This document shows positions 62,383-64,000 of a stretch of DNA of 64,000 nucleotides, in pieces. How positions within the stretch are numbered: the first letter of the stretch is position 1; the number at the start of each line of letters is the position of its first letter. The notes beneath the pieces are model-generated. The model was not told where the DNA came from. It worked only from the letters and a program-made list of their open reading frames with translations, and made no database searches. Source of the stretch: Ectopseudomonas toyotomiensis. Lineage in GTDB: Bacteria > Pseudomonadota > Gammaproteobacteria > Pseudomonadales > Pseudomonadaceae. Where the stretch lies: assembly GCF_900115695.1 (NCBI RefSeq), contig NZ_FOXK01000006.1:1-64000 (forward strand), in the 5' to 3' direction. The translations under genes were made by a program, and so were the position numbers.

Positions 62383-64000
62383 ATGGATACCCTAAAGCAC
62401 CTGAGCCCATTTATCGCCGTAGCCGCGCAATTGCAGCCAGCGGACATGGGCACCCTGGCCGCTGCCGGCTTTCGATGCGTAATCAACAACCGTCCTGACG
62501 CTGAAGGGGAAAACCAGCCCAGCTCCGCCGAGATGCAAGCGGCAGCCTTGGCCAGTGGGCTGCAGTACCATTACTTGCCGGTGCTTTCCGGGCAGATCAG
62601 CGATGAAAACATCGCCGCGTTTACCGCGCTGCTCAACCAGGTTCGTGGCCCGGTTCTGGCCTTCTGTCGCACCGGCACCCGTTCCACAAGCCTGTGGGCG
62701 TTGAGCGAGGCACATCATCTTGACCCGCTGGTACTACTCAATACTGCGCGGGGCAATGGCTACGACCTCAGCGGCTTGGCCCCACGCCTTGAACAGCGTT
62801 GGCAGCAAGCGCCCGTCAGCCAGCCGCAGAGCAGCGCATCAGCCACCCAACGCTACGACGTCGTAGTGGTGGGCGGCGGTGCGGCAGGTTGTGCGGTCAC
62901 CGCCAGCTTGTTGCGCCGATCGCCAGAGCTGCGCATTGCCGTGGTTGAACCCCGCGACCAGCATTACTACCAGCCTGGTTGGACGTTGGTGGGGGCTGGT
63001 ATTTTTGAACGCGCCCGCACAGAACGCGCAATGGCTCGTTGCATCCCCAATGGAGCGCAATGGATTCGAGCAGCTGTGGCTGGCTTTGAGCCCGAGAAGC
63101 AATGCATCGTGCTTGAAGATGGCAACCGCATTGGGTACCGCGCCCTGGTGGTATGCCCAGGCTTGAGCCTGGACTGGGATGCGGTCGAGGGCCTCAAGGC
63201 GACCCTAGGCAAGAACGGCGTCACCTCCAACTACCAGTTCGAACTTGCCCCCTATACTTGGCAACTGGTGCAGAACCTGCGCCGCGGTCTCGCCCTGTTC
63301 ACCCAACCACCGATGCCGATTAAGTGCGCCGGTGCACCGCAAAAAGCGCTGTACCTGTCCTGCGACTGGTGGCGCAAAGAAGGCGTGCTGAAGGATATCG
63401 AGGTGGAGTTCTCCTCGGCCGGCGCCGTGCTATTCGGCGTACCGACCTTCGTGCCGCCGCTCATGAAATATGTCGAGCGCTACAACGCCCGTCTCAATTT
63501 CAACACCACCCTTACGGCAGTGGATGGCCCTGCACAAAAAGCCTGGTTCAAACAAGTCAATGCGGCCGGCAACAGCCAGATCATCGAAAAAGACTTCGAC
63601 TTTCTGCATGCCGTGCCATCTCAGCATGCACCGGACTTTATACGCCAAAGCCCTCTGGCCAATGTCGACGGCTGGGTTGAGGCCGACCATGAAACCCTGC
63701 GCCACCCGCGCTACGGCAACATCTTCAGCCTGGGCGATGTGTGCGCCGCACCCAATGCGAAAACGGCAGCGGCAGTTCGCAAACAGGCCCCGGTGGTGGC
63801 CGAGAACGTGATCGCCGTGCTGACCGGCAAAGGGCCACGTGCCCTCTATGATGGGTATGGCTCCTGCCCGCTCACTGTTGAGCGCGGCAAGGTGGTACTG
63901 GCCGAATTCGGCTACGGCGGCACGCTTTTGCCCACCTTCCCACTTGATCCCGCTGTGCCGCGTCGCCTGGCCTGGGAGCTGAAGGTGAAGATGATGCCGA
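62383..64000 (+). CDS. DUF442 sulfurtransferase fused to sulfide:quinone oxidoreductase, runs off the window
   Basis: At least 539 codons from ATG 62383 with no stop to the window end. Residues 1-120: DUF442/TIGR01244-type phosphatase-like sulfurtransferase with FCRTGTRS active loop. From about 160: FAD-binding VVVVGGGAAGCAVTASLL, then SQR-like YYQPGWTLVGAG, IKCAGAPQKALYLSC and GDVCAAPNAKTAAAVRKQAPVVAEN. In most bacteria these are separate or differently fused. Oxidises sulfide, feeding the upstream dioxygenase. GAGGAACTGCCC precedes the start. Confidence 0.85.
   Translation, partial: MDTLKHLSPFIAVAAQLQPADMGTLAAAGFRCVINNRPDAEGENQPSSAEMQAAALASGLQYHYLPVLSGQISDENIAAFTALLNQVRGPVLAFCRTGTRSTSLWALSEAHHLDPLVLLNTARGNGYDLSGLAPRLEQRWQQAPVSQPQSSASATQRYDVVVVGGGAAGCAVTASLLRRSPELRIAVVEPRDQHYYQPGWTLVGAGIFERARTERAMARCIPNGAQWIRAAVAGFEPEKQCIVLEDGNRIGYRALVVCPGLSLDWDAVEGLKATLGKNGVTSNYQFELAPYTWQLVQNLRRGLALFTQPPMPIKCAGAPQKALYLSCDWWRKEGVLKDIEVEFSSAGAVLFGVPTFVPPLMKYVERYNARLNFNTTLTAVDGPAQKAWFKQVNAAGNSQIIEKDFDFLHAVPSQHAPDFIRQSPLANVDGWVEADHETLRHPRYGNIFSLGDVCAAPNAKTAAAVRKQAPVVAENVIAVLTGKGPRALYDGYGSCPLTVERGKVVLAEFGYGGTLLPTFPLDPAVPRRLAWELKVKMMP

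Overview
The window is a piece of a Gram-negative, high-GC chromosome that reads as Pseudomonas, most likely the P. mendocina/oleovorans (Ectopseudomonas) group. The gene order in the first 29 kb matches the PQQ-alcohol oxidation (ped/exa) cluster known from P. putida and P. aeruginosa. The intergenic gaps there are full of short dispersed palindromes built on GGTGCGC..GGCGCACCCTAC. The species call is inference; the cluster identity rests on many independent family matches.

Region 1 (1-29,000) is a periplasmic quinoprotein oxidation system. It holds an aldehyde dehydrogenase start, a lanthanide-type alcohol dehydrogenase (PedH), a calcium-type alcohol dehydrogenase (PedE/ExaA), cytochrome c550 (PedF), and three accessory proteins (MBL hydrolase, SoxYZ-like carrier, solute-binding protein). 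It also holds a pentapeptide protein, a sorbosone-dehydrogenase-like lipoprotein gene interrupted by an amber codon, and an ABC exporter with its beta-propeller and binding protein. Two LuxR-type regulators (PedR1/AgmR and PedR2 with kinase PedS2), the NO-sensor pair NosP/NahK, a porin and the PQQ protease PqqF complete it. At least five promoters share one architecture: two CCwwGG-type boxes 22 bp apart (one promoter shows only the first) and a -10 element at fixed distance. A lone integron-type gene cassette (Nudix hydrolase with attC) sits inside the cluster.

Region 2 (about 29,009 to beyond the window end) looks like a genomic island or mosaic accessory region. dusA is cut after its first 23 codons at the known integration hot spot, base composition changes, and the GTGCGC repeats stop. 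It carries DgkA with an LtaS-type sulfatase/membrane protein/sialidase-like operon, a miniature NhaB, and a SulP-Usp-Usp-DksA-Nudix stress set. Next comes a non-coding-rich block with tandem structured repeats and radC. Then follow a thiosulfate dehydrogenase pair (tsdBA), a Dsb operon with its DsbRS two-component system, a Fur-linked TonB/PepSY iron locus with its own two-component system, katG, a LysE exporter, and a sulfide/persulfide oxidation pair (MBL dioxygenase plus rhodanese-SQR fusion). Broken fragments (nhaB, hrpB 3' end, an unknown gene before radC) mark internal junctions.

The two least explained parts are the 39.9-42.7 kb block, with two different repeat families, covarying hairpins and a Shine-Dalgarno-masking stem, and the common promoter code of the ped cluster.
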